Shown: positions 16,825-25,349 of the stretch, one piece after another
Numbering within the stretch: the first letter of the stretch is position 1
Layout: the number at the start of each line of letters is the position of its first letter
Program-made: the position numbers and the translations under genes
Source: Paludibacter sp.
GTDB taxonomy: Bacteria > Bacteroidota > Bacteroidia > Bacteroidales > Paludibacteraceae
Assembly (NCBI GenBank): GCA_028710415.1
Contig: JAQTUE010000010.1
Span: forward strand, 1 to 64,000
DNA length: 64,000 nucleotides
Direction of reading: 5' to 3'
Notes under the pieces: model-generated
The model's input: only the letters and a program-made list of their open reading frames with translations
The model's database searches: none
What the model was told of the DNA's origin: nothing

Positions 16825-16980
16825 ATCAAACCTTTTAAACCTCAAACTAATAAACGCTGACATGTCTTCGACGATGTCAGGTTATTCTCCTAAACTATTT
16901 ATCCAACAGCTGAATATTTCAATCTACTTAACACGGAACACGGAACCTTGAACGCGGAACTCTTCAAACTTCAAATTTTT
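16825..16980 (+). repeat. Composite extragenic repeat, copy 1
   Basis: In order: runs of caaac/ttcaaac words, a hairpin ctgacatgtcttcgacgatg with tcagg (about 16860-16885), a ggttattc spacer, and the word pair aacacggaacc / gaacgcggaac. The same modules appear in reverse order and strand at 20465-20680, so this is one mobile or amplified extragenic element and not random low complexity. Confidence 0.65.
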
Positions 16981-16990
16981 CTTTCTCTAC

Positions 16991-17163
16991 AAACCCTTAT
17001 TTTTCTTTTGTATTTGTTCCCTAAGTAGAAATTCAATCCCCGACGAACCTGCCCTTATTCCCTAATTATATTACTACTATAAAGTGATATAATAAGGGAA
17101 TAAGGTTGGGGTTTAGAGGGTTCCGGTTTTCTACTAAGGGTGCCAAAACAAAAATAAGGGTTT
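16991..17163. repeat. 173-bp foldback (imperfect palindrome)
   Basis: Terminal inverted repeats of 14 identical bases (aaacccttattttt at 16991-17004 and its complement at 17150-17163) enclose further matching arms, including CCCT-AGTAGAAA, and a 23-bp central stem at 17053-17105 with two mismatches. It contains no coding frame and resembles a MITE or a long structured RNA. No clear target duplication is visible. Confidence 0.7.
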
Positions 17164-17314
17164 TAAATAACTTTAATTCTTTAGTTAATTAAGCTGTTTA
17201 TGTTGATTGGTTGATCCCACTAGAGGGTAGTTAACAGGTTCCGTTGGTTGATTCGTCTAGTGGTTATCTGATAGCAAGGTAAATTATTCCAATTGCATAA
17301 TACTTAAATCACCA

Positions 17315-17468
17315 AAACGCGGAACACGGAACCCTGAACGCGGAACCTTTCAAACCTCAAATCTTTCAAACCTCAAACTCTTTATTCTTCCAAACAACGC
17401 GGAACACGGAACCCTGAACGCGAAACTCTTTAACCTTTCAAACTCCAAACTTCAAACTCTTCAAACTC
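17315..17468 (+). repeat. aacgcggaacacggaacc repeat array
   Basis: Two further copies of the word aacgcggaacacggaaccct with gaacgcg tails, separated by caaac/ctttcaaac-rich strings, end at the trmD stop. They belong to the composite extragenic repeat seen at 16.9 and 20.5 kb. Confidence 0.6.
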
Positions 17469-17469
17469 T

Positions 17470-18147
17470 TTATTCTTCGAGCAGATCCGGTCTTAGTCGC
17501 TTAGTTCGTTCCACCGATTGCTGATGATTCCACTCATCCACCTTAGCCTGATGCCCAGACAGCAGGATATCCGGCACCTTCCATCCTTTATAGTCAGCCG
17601 GGCGGGTATATACGGGAGGTGCCAGCAGGTTGTCCTGAAACGAATCGCACAGGGCTGATTGTTCATCTCCAATCGCTCCGGGCAAGAGTCGCACGATAGC
17701 ATCCGTCATCATAGCGGCAGGCAATTCGCCACCCGTGAGCACAAAGTCGCCAATGGATATTTCGCGTGTAATCAAATGTTCGCGGATGCGGTGGTCGATT
17801 CCCTTGTAATGCCCGCAGAGGATGATCAGATTTTTAGTCATCGACAGGTTGTTTGCCATTTTCTGGTTGAATTTCTCACCATCGGGGGAAGTGTAGATCA
17901 CCTCGTCATAATCCCGTTCACTTTTCAGCAAGGTAATGATACGGTCGATGGGTTCGATCTGCATCACCATCCCGGCACTGAACCCAAAGGCATAGTCATC
18001 CACCCGGCGGGTTTTGCTGGTGCTGTATTCCCGCAAGTTATGGACATGGATCTCTACCAGCCCTTTTTCTTTGGCACGTTTCACAATGGAATAATTCAAC
18101 GGGCTTTCCAATAACTCGGGTACGGCAGATATAATATCGATTCGCAT
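17470..18147 (-). CDS. trmD: tRNA (guanine-N1)-methyltransferase TrmD
   Basis: A 225-residue SPOUT methyltransferase that makes m1G at position 37 of tRNAs with a G36, preventing frameshifting. The start at [20 protein letters not shown] is typical; an open extension of 49 codons upstream has no family match and is rejected. Diagnostic motifs are [18 protein letters not shown] ([15 protein letters not shown] here) and the knot region [17 protein letters not shown], followed by the catalytic Asp in DAIVRLLPG. Length is slightly short but normal for Bacteroidota. The gene stands alone between repeats. Confidence 0.96.
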   Translation of the reverse strand: MRIDIISAVPELLESPLNYSIVKRAKEKGLVEIHVHNLREYSTSKTRRVDDYAFGFSAGMVMQIEPIDRIITLLKSERDYDEVIYTSPDGEKFNQKMANNLSMTKNLIILCGHYKGIDHRIREHLITREISIGDFVLTGGELPAAMMTDAIVRLLPGAIGDEQSALCDSFQDNLLAPPVYTRPADYKGWKVPDILLSGHQAKVDEWNHQQSVERTKRLRPDLLEE

Positions 18148-19036
18148 GATTTTAGTTTCTAAATGAAGTTGCAAAGGTAGAAAAAAATGTGCTAATTTGT
18201 GAATTGGATTATGGATTGACCGGTTAATTGAGTAATCCCTGAAACGGAATATTGCTTTGTTACTATGGTTTACAGGTTGTAATTCGAAAATCATCAGGAA
18301 AGGATATTCCCGATCCGCTTGTTTCGATTAAGTGGTACGGTAACCAAGGGAAACGAAAATAACCGGCAACTGTTAGTATTTATGATAATTCATTGGTAAT
18401 ATTTTAAATTTGACGTTTTACATTTATATTCGGTTTTATTTATCCTGGGGGACGGGTATACACGTCACGGAATGCTTCAATCCTTTAATCGACAATAGGT
18501 TATACGAATGCAATGTTGTTTAAATGGTTAAACAGCATCTACCAGTTCTTACCAAATAATATTTAGTATCTTAATTCTCAAATTCGTGTCTGTTTTGGCA
18601 CAGTATTGCAGATTTCACTTCTAACTATTTTATTCAGAAGGGTCTATGTAAGGTCTTAAAATCAAAATACGTAGTATTTTTTTTATCCGTTTTTAATCCG
18701 CCTGATTAGCGTTAATCCGCGTTCAAATCTTATTTCCGGTTTATCCAGGTTAGGAACTTGAACAATCTGTTTTTGATTCTGAATTTCAACAAATCAGAAT
18801 CCTGTAGACGTATTTTGATAGTTTATTAATGCATTGTTTTCTTGCTCCCATTGCTTGCATAGAATTTCAGGGAGCTTATTCCATTCCAGTGCACCCACTA
18901 ATAAAACGGCGTTCATTCTATCGGGTCAATTGAAAATTATTGACGGATAAAGTTGTTTTTCTTGTGATTCATTTTCATAATTCAATTTTTGCCTCCTTCC
19001 GCTTCCGATCTTTACCATATTTGGACTAATTCGCTG
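18148..19036. other. Long intergenic region without a recognised gene
   Basis: About 890 bases upstream of trmD with mixed AT-rich sequence. Strings such as tccgcctgattagcgttaat look like decayed repeat DNA. No frame here has a recognisable product. Confidence 0.35.
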
Positions 19037-19157
19037 TATCGAGGGGGTTCCGTAAGCCTTTAGTGGGCCTTTCGAGGGGGTTTCGAGAGCCCCAGCCCTC
19101 CGAACCCCCTCGAAAGGCCCTCGATACCCCCTCGATGCCCCCTCGATACCCCCTCGG
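19037..19157 (+). repeat. GC-rich tatcgaggggg foldback, copy 1
   Basis: The element folds on a central hairpin at 19066-19119 (GGCCTTTCGAGGGGGTT against its complement). On the right it carries three cctcgat(a/g)ccccc words that can pair with the tatcgaggggg word at 19037. It is far more GC-rich than its surroundings. A related element in the opposite orientation lies at 60917-61014. Confidence 0.75.
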
Positions 19158-19454
19158 AAGTAAGACCAGGACAAGACCATATAAAGACCAAAAACCAAAC
19201 CGACTTTTTATTATCGCTGAAAAGTTTTCAACTTTTTCAGGTTTATTTTATTATATTACTTTCTGAATACCGTTACTTTTTAGTTTCCTTATTGTTCGCT
19301 GAAAATTTCATTATAAATTCCGCATATCATTAAACTGACAAAATATATGTAAGGTCTGCAAATTGAAACTATAAATAAATCGTATTGATTCGGTCAACTG
19401 ATGAAGAAAGGCTGATCATTAGATTGTTAATTTAATAAATAAAATGGCAATATA
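19158..19454. other. Intergenic AT-rich spacer
   Basis: Nothing coding or structured is recognised between the GC-rich foldback and the terminator of the MetH-type gene. Confidence 0.35.
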
Positions 19455-19494
19455 AAAAAAGCCGGGAATGGTTCATTTCCATTCTCAGCTTTTT
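19455..19494 (-). terminator. Terminator of the MetH activation-domain gene
   Basis: Hairpin AGCTGAGAATGGA / TCCATTCCCGGCT-like on the minus strand with flanking A and T runs, 28 bases behind the stop codon at 19522. Confidence 0.75.
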
Positions 19495-19521
19495 ATATAG
19501 AGTTGATTGAATATTTGTTAT

Positions 19522-20463
19522 TTACAGGTTGGCCGCCATCCATTTGCGGAGTACCTCCGGTTTCATACCCCGCCGGGCAGCATAATCGGTAAACTGGTTT
19601 TCATCAATCTTGCCGATCATAAAGTATTTGGACTGGGGGTGGGCAAAATAGATCCCGCACACGGAGGCATTGGGGAACATGGCCCCGTTTTCAGTGAGGG
19701 TAATGCCAATGTCATTGAACCTGACCAGCTTGTCAAGAGTGAATATAATGGATTGGTCGGGCAGGGAAGGATACCCCACGGCCGGCCGGATACCTTTGTA
19801 TTGTGTTTTGAGCATGTCCTTGATCGACAGATCCTCGTCGGGAGCATAGCCCCAGTATTTCCTGCGTACCTGGGTGTGGAGCCATTCGGCAGTTGCTTCC
19901 GCAAGGCGGTCGGAGAGAGTTTTGACCAGGATGGAATCGTACATGTTATCGTCTTTTTCGAAGATGGCAGCAAACTCTTCCACCCCCTTGATGGTAGTGG
20001 CAAATACCCCGACATAATCATTTTCGGGAGCCAGGAAGTCGGCCAGTGAATAGCAAAACCCATCGGTAGAGGGATGTTGCTGACGCAAAGTAGGGATCAC
20101 AATAGTCTGGTCCTTATCCACTATGTAAATATCATCATCGTTGGCATAACCCGGAAACATGCCAAAATTTGCGTTGATTTGCAGTATTTTTTCATCCTTA
20201 AACCGTCGAAGCATACCCTGAGCATCCTTAAACAATTTCAATGCCTCTTCCGCTTTTGGCCTGTCCGCTTCGGGGAACTGCTGCAGCCAGGTTACTTTGC
20301 ACGACTCGCAATCGTGCACCGTTTCAATACCTTCGTACCGGCCGGACATGCGCCAGGCCATAAAGAAAAAGGTCCAGTCGATATACGTGACGATTTCGCT
20401 TAAGTCAATATCAGTGAGTTTGATGAGGCCCAGGGTGGCAGGTTTAGAAGGAATATAGCTCAT
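19522..20463 (-). CDS. Stand-alone cobalamin-dependent methionine synthase activation domain
   Basis: The 313-residue protein corresponds to the C-terminal AdoMet-binding module of MetH, which binds S-adenosylmethionine to re-methylate oxidised cobalamin. Visible motifs are DDNMYDSILVKTLSDRLAEA, then EWLHTQVRRKYWGY (194-206) and the AdoMet-binding RPAVGYPSLPD (226-236). Catalytic, folate and B12 domains are absent, and no metH fragment lies nearby. Split activation modules occur in other anaerobes. It could reactivate a truncated MetH encoded elsewhere. Flanked by extragenic repeats on the 5' side. Confidence 0.9.
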   Translation of the reverse strand: MSYIPSKPATLGLIKLTDIDLSEIVTYIDWTFFFMAWRMSGRYEGIETVHDCESCKVTWLQQFPEADRPKAEEALKLFKDAQGMLRRFKDEKILQINANFGMFPGYANDDDIYIVDKDQTIVIPTLRQQHPSTDGFCYSLADFLAPENDYVGVFATTIKGVEEFAAIFEKDDNMYDSILVKTLSDRLAEATAEWLHTQVRRKYWGYAPDEDLSIKDMLKTQYKGIRPAVGYPSLPDQSIIFTLDKLVRFNDIGITLTENGAMFPNASVCGIYFAHPQSKYFMIGKIDENQFTDYAARRGMKPEVLRKWMAANL

Positions 20464-20464
20464 G

Positions 20465-20680
20465 GTTAGGGTTTGAAGGGTTTGGGGTTTGAAGAGTTTG
20501 ATGTTTTAAGAGTTCCGCGTTCAACGTTCCGTGTTCCGCGTTGTGGATAGTCGTTTTGTCCTTTTAGAATATCATTTAGGGAAATAACCTGACATCGTCG
20601 AAGACATGTCAGCGTTTAAGAGTTTTATGTTTGAAGAGTTTGAAAAGTTTTGTGTTTGAAAAGTTTAATGAGTTTGATGT
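20465..20680 (-). repeat. Composite extragenic repeat, copy 2 (inverted)
   Basis: Reverse-order counterpart of the element at 16825-16980: gtttgaag words, then gttccgtgttccgcgtt, then the hairpin aacctgacatcgtcgaagac with atgtcagcg (about 20587-20613), then more tttgaag words. The two copies face each other across trmD and the MetH-type gene. Confidence 0.65.
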
Positions 20681-20784
20681 TGCAGGTTTTGCTTTTTGAA
20701 CAGAAACTTAACCATTACAACACAAAAATACATGAAAAAGTTGTAAGTTTGCGTTTTATCTAAACATTCAACAAAAACAACAGT

Positions 20785-21438
20785 ATGAAAAAATTAATTC
20801 TTGCCTTCGCAGTCATGACATTTACGTTGGTTTCAGCACAAACTAAAACAAACTTAAAACCAACGAACACTCCGATGGAATTGACCACTTTTGACACCAT
20901 CAAATTGTTGGCGCCCGATACGTTGGGAGGAAAACCGCTCATGCAGGCCATCTCCCGAAGAAAGAGTGATCGTCAATTTGAATCGCGAAACTTGACACTC
21001 AAGCATCTTTCTGAATTATTATGGGTTGCCAATGGTGTGAACCGTGCTAATGGAAAACGCACTGTACCATCCTCTATGGGCAGGTATCCGTTGCAAACTT
21101 ATGCGGTGCTGGCAAATGGTATTTATTTTTATAACCCGGCTAAACATCAACTGGAGCCGGTGGTAAAAGGTGATTTCCGCACGTTGGCAGGGAAACAGGC
21201 TTTTGTAGATACAGCACCTCTGAACATTGTATTTATTGCCAAAGGAAAAAGTGCAACCGATAACTTTAGCGCAGCCCTTGAGGATTCAGGCTATTGTGCT
21301 CAAAACGTGTACCTGTATTGCGCTTCCGAAGGATTGAAATGCGTGGTGCGGGCAGGTGCCAAAGAAGCGGAATTGTTGAAAACGCTGGGACTGGGTGATA
21401 ATTATAAGTTTATCATTGCCCAGACGGTAGGATATTAA
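20785..21438 (+). CDS. Secreted nitroreductase-family protein
   Basis: The 217-residue protein begins with a cleavable signal peptide (MKKLILAFAVMTFTLVSAQ) followed by a nitroreductase/SagB-type FMN fold: ISRRKSDRQFESRNLTLKHLSELLWVANGVNR (residues ~56-88) is the typical N-terminal FMN-binding region, and DSGYCAQNVYLYCASEGL and GLGDNYKFIIAQTVGY follow. Relatives use FMN and NAD(P)H to reduce quinones or nitro compounds; the periplasmic location means its electron donor is uncertain. TAAGTTTG at 20744-20751 is a plausible -7 box. Confidence 0.85.
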   Translation: MKKLILAFAVMTFTLVSAQTKTNLKPTNTPMELTTFDTIKLLAPDTLGGKPLMQAISRRKSDRQFESRNLTLKHLSELLWVANGVNRANGKRTVPSSMGRYPLQTYAVLANGIYFYNPAKHQLEPVVKGDFRTLAGKQAFVDTAPLNIVFIAKGKSATDNFSAALEDSGYCAQNVYLYCASEGLKCVVRAGAKEAELLKTLGLGDNYKFIIAQTVGY

Positions 21439-21444
21439 AGGAAA

Positions 21445-21690
21445 TGACCCCTAAATCCCCTAAAGGGGACTTGAAGACTGGGTTGCGGAATTTATATTCA
21501 AAAGAAGAAGTTTATTTAAGATTGAGGTAAGTGGCAAGATAATTAATATAAAGTAATCTTAGTTGTTGAACTATCCCTAAATTTCACTCCCAAAGTGAGG
21601 TACAGGCTGTGATAAGTTGGGTTGATTTACGATATAATTCTTTTCTTGCTAATAAACCAAACATCCCCTTTAGGGGCTTGGGGTTCTTTT
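21445..21690. repeat. Inverted pair of cccctaaaggggac repeats
   Basis: The word acccctaaatcccctaaagg (21447-21466) and its near-complement at 21662-21688 (cccctttaggggcttggggt) flank an otherwise featureless spacer between convergent genes. Each half is itself a small palindrome (CCCCT-AAA-GGGG). They may act as terminators or be a REP-like element. Confidence 0.5.
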
Positions 21691-21693
21691 TTA

Positions 21694-23019
21694 TTATAGT
21701 GTAGGTATGCTCATTCCAGTTATCTTGCGGTACAGATCGAGTGCATAAATGTCGGTCATGCCGGAGATATAATCCAACACTGCCATGATTTTGCCGTAAA
21801 CAGTCGGGCTGTTTGTTTCGTACTGTTCCGGGATACGCATGAGCAGTTGTTGTGAATAGGCTTTTTCGGGATTCAACACCGCCGTTACCAAATGTTCCAG
21901 CAGGGTGAGGATAATCTTGTACCCGGCCAGCTCAATATCCAGCACTTCGGACGAACGGTATATTTTTGCGAGAGCCATCTTCTCACAGCTTTTATAGGCA
22001 TCAGCGGATTGCTTGGGGAGCTGCTTGATGAGCGAAAGGGTGAAAGTGCCGTTCAATATAGCTTCTTCATTTTCTGCAAATACTGCCGAACACTGGTCGA
22101 TTAGCTGTCCGATAACCGATGAACGCAGGTAGGAAATCTGTTCGTTTACATCGGTTACCATATTCATAGTCTCCTGCCTGCGGGCTTTACGTTCCTCGTC
22201 AAAGAAACCCAGGAAGAGGTTTTTTGTTTCGTCAGAAGTAAGAATCTTCAATTTATGGGCATCTTCAATATCCATGATCTGATAACAAATGTCATCGGCT
22301 GCTTCCACCAGGTAAACAAGTGGGTGACGGGCATAGCGATCCGTGTTTTCCGCTAACCGGCAGATTCCGAGCTCCAGTGCAATCTTATTGAAATCGGCTT
22401 TCTCAGAATCAAAGAAGCCGAACTTTTGCTTTTTAGGGTCCGAAGCAGTGGAAGAATAGGGGTATTTTACGATGGAAGCCAGCGTGCTGTAGGTCAAAAC
22501 AAACCCACCCGGACGACGGCCATTGAACTGGTGGGTCAACAGGCGAAACGCGTTTGCATTTCCTTCGAAACAGGTACAGTCTTTCCATTCCTCAGCAGTC
22601 ATCTCACTCTTCAGGTTCTGCACATTCCCTTCCGAAAAGAAGGTGGCAATGGCTCTTTCGCCCGAATGCCCAAAGGGAGGGTTGCCCAGGTCGTGTGCGA
22701 GGCAGGCTGCCGATACTATCGACCCTATCTCATCCAGAAACGGGGAACTATTCTTATTCTTTTTTTGTAACCGGTGGGCAACATTCACACCCAACGATCG
22801 ACCAACACAAGCTACTTCTAAGCTGTGAGTAAGGCGGTTGTGGACAAAGACACTTCCCGGAAGAGGGAATACCTGGGTTTTATTCTGAAGGCGACGGAAC
22901 GGTGCGGAGAAAATCAACCGGTCGTAATCGCGTTGAAACTCACTGCGGTCGTCGGCCTTTGTGGCATGATAGGCTTCCTGGCCAAAACGCTTGGTAGAAA
23001 GAAGTTGATTCCAGTTCAT
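21694..23019 (-). CDS. dgt: Deoxyguanosinetriphosphate triphosphohydrolase-like protein
   Basis: A 441-residue HD-domain dNTP triphosphohydrolase that cuts dGTP, and often other dNTPs, into nucleoside and triphosphate, controlling dNTP pools and in some hosts limiting phage. Metal ligands are visible as H65 (NRLTHSLEV), H109-D110 (CLAHDLGNPPFGHSGE, with H118) and a late Asp (EAADDICYQIMDIEDAH). Length is normal for the Bacteroidota branch. It is followed by an unrelated zinc-peptidase gene on the same strand. Confidence 0.94.
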   Translation of the reverse strand: MNWNQLLSTKRFGQEAYHATKADDRSEFQRDYDRLIFSAPFRRLQNKTQVFPLPGSVFVHNRLTHSLEVACVGRSLGVNVAHRLQKKNKNSSPFLDEIGSIVSAACLAHDLGNPPFGHSGERAIATFFSEGNVQNLKSEMTAEEWKDCTCFEGNANAFRLLTHQFNGRRPGGFVLTYSTLASIVKYPYSSTASDPKKQKFGFFDSEKADFNKIALELGICRLAENTDRYARHPLVYLVEAADDICYQIMDIEDAHKLKILTSDETKNLFLGFFDEERKARRQETMNMVTDVNEQISYLRSSVIGQLIDQCSAVFAENEEAILNGTFTLSLIKQLPKQSADAYKSCEKMALAKIYRSSEVLDIELAGYKIILTLLEHLVTAVLNPEKAYSQQLLMRIPEQYETNSPTVYGKIMAVLDYISGMTDIYALDLYRKITGMSIPTL

Positions 23020-23114
23020 TCTTATGTTGATATTAACTTCGTTTTTATTACTTTCAAAGATCTGATCTTTGATGATCTGATCTTCGATGAAATGAAAATC
23101 TTATGTGCTTTGTT

Positions 23115-23822
23115 TTATCCGGGCATGTGGTAGTGCTTCAATTGAGCCCGCAATTCCTTACTTTTATCCGCAGTAACCTTATCCATCCATTTCCAGAATT
23201 TAATGCCGTGATTCATTTCTTTGGTGTGGCACAGCTCGTGCAGGATGACATAATCGATCAACGGTGCAGGTAATAGCATAAGATAGAGCGACAGGTTGAT
23301 ACTTTTCAGCCCCGAGCAACTACCCCAACGGCTTTTGCTGGACTGAATCTTTACTTCGGCAAACTCAAATCCGAATTTAGCAGCGAGTTGTTTGGTACGG
23401 TCCGGTAAAAGCCTTTTCGCTTCCTTGCGCATGAAATAACTAATCCCATTCCAGAAGTATTCCTGAGTCTGTGCATCGGTACAGATAGTTCCATGGGGAA
23501 ATTCAATATTCAGTGTGCTGTTTTTTAAGGCAAAATAAATATTCTTGCGCTCACTGGCTTTAACCTCAACCTTGAACGTGAGGGTTTGCAATTGTGAACC
23601 TTCATCGATGATGATATTGCTTTTTTGTAATCCTTTCTCCAGCTTTTCCTGTTTTTGAATCAGTTTGGCACGGATTGAATTAATAAATTTCATGGCTTCG
23701 GATTCGGATGACCTGACCGGCATGGTCACCTTTAACCCGGAAGCTAAAATACGTACACGGATGTGTTTTGACCGCTCGTTATGAACGAAATCGATAGTAC
23801 CTAATTCAGGGTCTGTGATCAT
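23115..23822 (-). CDS. DUF45/YgjP-type zinc metallopeptidase
   Basis: A 235-residue protein of the SprT/M48-like DUF45 family. The HELCH metal motif (HExxH) lies in VILHELCHTKEMNH, preceded by the family motif SKSRWGSCS. I start at MITDPELGTIDF because family members begin near there; 17 upstream codons are open but hydrophobic and unlike the family. In E. coli YgjP is associated with ubiquitin-like substrates, but the role here is unknown. It lies upstream of dgt on the same strand, with about 95 bases between them. Confidence 0.85.
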   Translation of the reverse strand: MITDPELGTIDFVHNERSKHIRVRILASGLKVTMPVRSSESEAMKFINSIRAKLIQKQEKLEKGLQKSNIIIDEGSQLQTLTFKVEVKASERKNIYFALKNSTLNIEFPHGTICTDAQTQEYFWNGISYFMRKEAKRLLPDRTKQLAAKFGFEFAEVKIQSSKSRWGSCSGLKSINLSLYLMLLPAPLIDYVILHELCHTKEMNHGIKFWKWMDKVTADKSKELRAQLKHYHMPG

Positions 23823-24009
23823 AAACGAACTAAAAAATGCTGGATTGGATAAAAAAGCAATACAAAGGTACATTTTTTTTGAACAGGAAATAGGTGTTTA
23901 TTGCCTGAAACGAATAACTTTGTACAAAATTTGAAAAATACGGAAATCATGAAAATGGAGGGTTCAAAAGGACTAACTGTTTGAAGATAGCCGCTAACAG
24001 GTAACAGGA

Positions 24010-24663
24010 ATGATACAAGCAAAAAATATCCATAAGAGTTTTGGTGAACTCGAAGTGCTTAAAGGCGTTGACTTAGACGTAAAGAAAGGGGAGATCGTAT
24101 CCATCGTAGGGCCAAGTGGTGCAGGTAAAACGACACTACTCCAGATACTTGGTACGCTGGACAAACCCAATGCGGGTGATGTGTTGGTGGATGATATCGA
24201 TTTCAGCAGATTGGGAGAAAAAGACCTGGCAGCATTTAGAAATATACATATCGGGTTTATCTTTCAGTTTCATCAGCTGCTTCCTGAATTTACAGCCCTG
24301 GAGAATGTTATGATCCCTGCCCTGATTGCCCGGAAAGACCAAAAGAAAACATCCGAGAAGGCAAAAGAAATACTGGCTTATCTTCAATTGACGGACCGCA
24401 TGGAACATAAGCCCAATGAGCTCTCGGGAGGTGAAAAGCAACGGGTGGCAGTAGCACGGGCGTTGATTAACGATCCGGCGCTGATATTAGCCGATGAACC
24501 ATCCGGAAGCCTGGATTCAAAGAACAAGGAGGAATTGCATAAGCTGCTGTTTGACCTAAGGGATAAATTCGGACTGACGATTGTTATTGTCACACATGAT
24601 AAAGACCTGGCAGCACTATCGGACAGGGTAATCCAAATGAGGGACGGGCAGATTATAAATTGA
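24010..24663 (+). CDS. lolD: ABC transporter ATP-binding protein, LolD type
   Basis: The 217-residue ATPase has Walker [10 protein letters not shown] (34-42), a Q-loop in [18 protein letters not shown], the signature [15 protein letters not shown], Walker B LILADEP and the H-loop [29 protein letters not shown] is typical of LolD, the ATPase that extracts lipoproteins from the inner membrane with LolCE. In Bacteroidota lolD often stands apart from lolCE, as here. MacB-type export ATPases are close relatives, so the assignment is probable and not certain. Confidence 0.85.
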   Translation: MIQAKNIHKSFGELEVLKGVDLDVKKGEIVSIVGPSGAGKTTLLQILGTLDKPNAGDVLVDDIDFSRLGEKDLAAFRNIHIGFIFQFHQLLPEFTALENVMIPALIARKDQKKTSEKAKEILAYLQLTDRMEHKPNELSGGEKQRVAVARALINDPALILADEPSGSLDSKNKEELHKLLFDLRDKFGLTIVIVTHDKDLAALSDRVIQMRDGQIIN

Positions 24664-24691
24664 GTATATGTTTCTGAATTATCAAGCAAAA

Positions 24692-24838
24692 AGTAGAATT
24701 CTTAAAGGACGCAATTTGCGACCTTAGAAATGTCAGGCAAGGAAATATATTGGATGTACTCACCTGACTTTATGTTTGAGCTGAAAAAGAAAGGAATATC
24801 TTGAGGACTCAATCTGCGACCTCAAGTTGGGGAGGCTG
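24692..24838 (+). pseudogene. ORF6N-domain gene remnants
   Basis: Translation at 24769-24798 gives PDFMFELKKKGI and, after a one-base shift, 24801-24835 gives LRTQSATSSWGG. Together they match the middle of ORF6N (KilA-N-like) proteins, F-M-F-x-L-x(n)-L-R-S-Q-x-A-T-S-S-W-G-G. A second, shorter copy of the same motif lies at 24697-24725. Both are scattered with stops. ORF6N genes are common passengers of Bacteroidota islands. Confidence 0.55.
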
Positions 24839-24983
24839 AACTGGCATCAGGAAAATAATTGGAAATGAAGTGTGGAATCCAGTGGGGTATGATATGAATA
24901 ATAAGAGTAACCTACTCTTCATTATAATTTGATGATAGTGTCGTTGTTTATTAAGTGACGAAGTATAAAGGTAAATTGCTAGG

Positions 24984-25167
24984 GAATTAGTTGATACCTT
25001 AAGAAAAAACTCAAGTATCGAATGTGAAATCTGTGAAAACGTTAAAGCTAAAATTAGGTTCGCTGTGAAGAAGGTAATATGGAACTATGGTTATCTCCAG
25101 ACTTGCAGATTAAGGCTAAAGAAACGGACATATTACTGGATAATAAGATTAGTGTCCAAGGTTTATA
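24984..25167 (+). pseudogene. Type I restriction HsdR C-terminal remnant
   Basis: From 24984 the frame reads ELVDTLRKNSSIECEICENV, then KAKIRFAVKKVIWNYG. After a frameshift near 25090 it continues as LSPDLQIKAKETDILLDN. This matches the C-terminal end of HsdR (DUF3387 region: LVDTIRKN...ENVRAKLRVxVKRILRKYGYPPDLQEKA). No other hsd gene survives nearby, so this is the last piece of a lost type I restriction system. Confidence 0.65.
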
Positions 25168-25349
25168 AATTAAATACAGAGCCTGAATTGTTAGTTACTG
25201 CGGAGCCAAAATAATTAATTTCACTATAATTTGTATTTGCGGTTTAAACATTATAAAACATTTTTTTGTTATAGATTTTTAAAATAGTAAGACGAAATTA
25301 GCTTAGAATAAAAAATATAGATTACATTTGTATAAAATTTTTTCAACAT

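Noticed and set aside
16825..17468. CRISPR-like repeats near trmD
   Set aside because: Repeat words vary, spacing is irregular and modules recur inverted at 20.5 kb, so this is an extragenic repeat.
17659..18114. 151-codon frame opposite trmD
   Set aside because: It lies entirely inside trmD on the other strand and has no recognisable motif.
18148..18294. N-terminal extension of trmD
   Set aside because: It has no match to TrmD, is AT-rich and out of keeping with family length; the internal ATG gives the expected start.
18926..19198. Frames across the GC-rich foldback at 19.1 kb
   Set aside because: Their apparent proteins are translations of the palindromic repeat itself and have no family.
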